Positions 6,308 through 6,422 of a stretch of DNA of 6,422 nt are shown here, in pieces. The first letter of the stretch is position 1; every line of letters begins with the position of its first letter. Under the pieces are notes generated by a model. It had not been told where the DNA came from. It saw nothing but the letters and a program-made list of their open reading frames with translations, and did not search any database. Source of the stretch: Pseudomonadota bacterium (GTDB lineage: Bacteria > Pseudomonadota > Gammaproteobacteria > Burkholderiales > Burkholderiaceae_C); the NCBI GenBank assembly GCA_030918015.1, contig JAUPTP010000142.1, forward strand, positions 1 through 6,422, written 5' to 3'. The translations under genes and the position numbers were made by a program.

Positions 6308-6422
6308 ATGGTTCCTCGCAAGCTGCTGATTCTCGGAGGCTCCGGCTTCGTCGGCCGGTCGCTGATCGCGCGCTGGGCGGCCGAGCCGGCGGCCGCCGGT
6401 GGCGCGGTGGTGGTGCCGAGCC
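6308..6422 (+). CDS. NAD(P)-binding Rossmann-fold protein, NDUFA9-like (3' end outside window)
   Basis: Only the first 38 codons are visible. They begin MVPRKLLILGGSGFVGRSL, a short beta strand followed by the glycine-rich GGSGFVG turn (residues 10-16) of the extended SDR/NDUFA9 family, which binds the NAD(P) dinucleotide. A second strand, AVVVPS, ends the fragment. In Burkholderiales, as I recall, a complex I NDUFA9-type protein commonly follows the slt gene and precedes cca, so that assignment is favoured over a general NAD-dependent epimerase. The sequence alone does not separate the two. The start has no SD but shares GACACCATG with the slt start. With no terminator in the 48-base spacer, it is probably in an operon with slt. 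Confidence 0.8.
   Translation, partial: MVPRKLLILGGSGFVGRSLIARWAAEPAAAGGAVVVPS

Overview
The window is a GC-rich stretch (about 70% G+C by eye) with the codon use and gene set of a Betaproteobacterium, most likely Burkholderiales of the Rubrivivax/Leptothrix/Sphaerotilus/Ideonella kind. This placement is inferred from composition and from the gene pairs ahcY-tlyA-metF and slt-NDUFA9-like. No rRNA, tRNA, mobile element or CRISPR array was seen. The window is chromosomal housekeeping DNA, and nothing in it looks horizontally acquired.

Layout. Bases 2-2442 hold a plus-strand cluster: the 3' part of ahcY (S-adenosylhomocysteine hydrolase), tlyA (S4-domain rRNA 2'-O-methyltransferase) and metF (methylenetetrahydrofolate reductase). 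A 180-base gap follows with a candidate FNR/ANR-type palindrome and leader hairpins, then an ompW-type outer-membrane beta-barrel gene (2623-3228). A 136-base gap with two strong hairpins, one a good intrinsic terminator, separates ompW from a convergent minus-strand gene for 5-formyltetrahydrofolate cyclo-ligase (3365-3961). A 213-base divergent promoter region leads to a large Slt70-type soluble lytic transglycosylase on the plus strand (4175-6259). After a 48-base spacer with a 10-bp tandem repeat, the first 38 codons of a Rossmann-fold NAD(P)-binding protein (NDUFA9-like) run off the end.

How the genes fit together. AhcY removes S-adenosylhomocysteine, the product of SAM-dependent methylation. 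TlyA is one of the enzymes that makes it. MetF supplies 5-methyl-THF for remethylating the homocysteine that AhcY releases. The cyclo-ligase returns 5-formyl-THF to the active folate pool. So four of the seven genes concern one-carbon metabolism or methyl transfer, although the cyclo-ligase is a separate transcription unit. OmpW and the transglycosylase are envelope genes with no evident link to that pathway.

I found no undescribed system. The items worth a second look are small regulatory structures: a metF ribosome-binding site flanked by two anti-SD copies, an FNR-like palindrome before ompW, a hairpin built into the metF 3' end, and several starts without a Shine-Dalgarno sequence.
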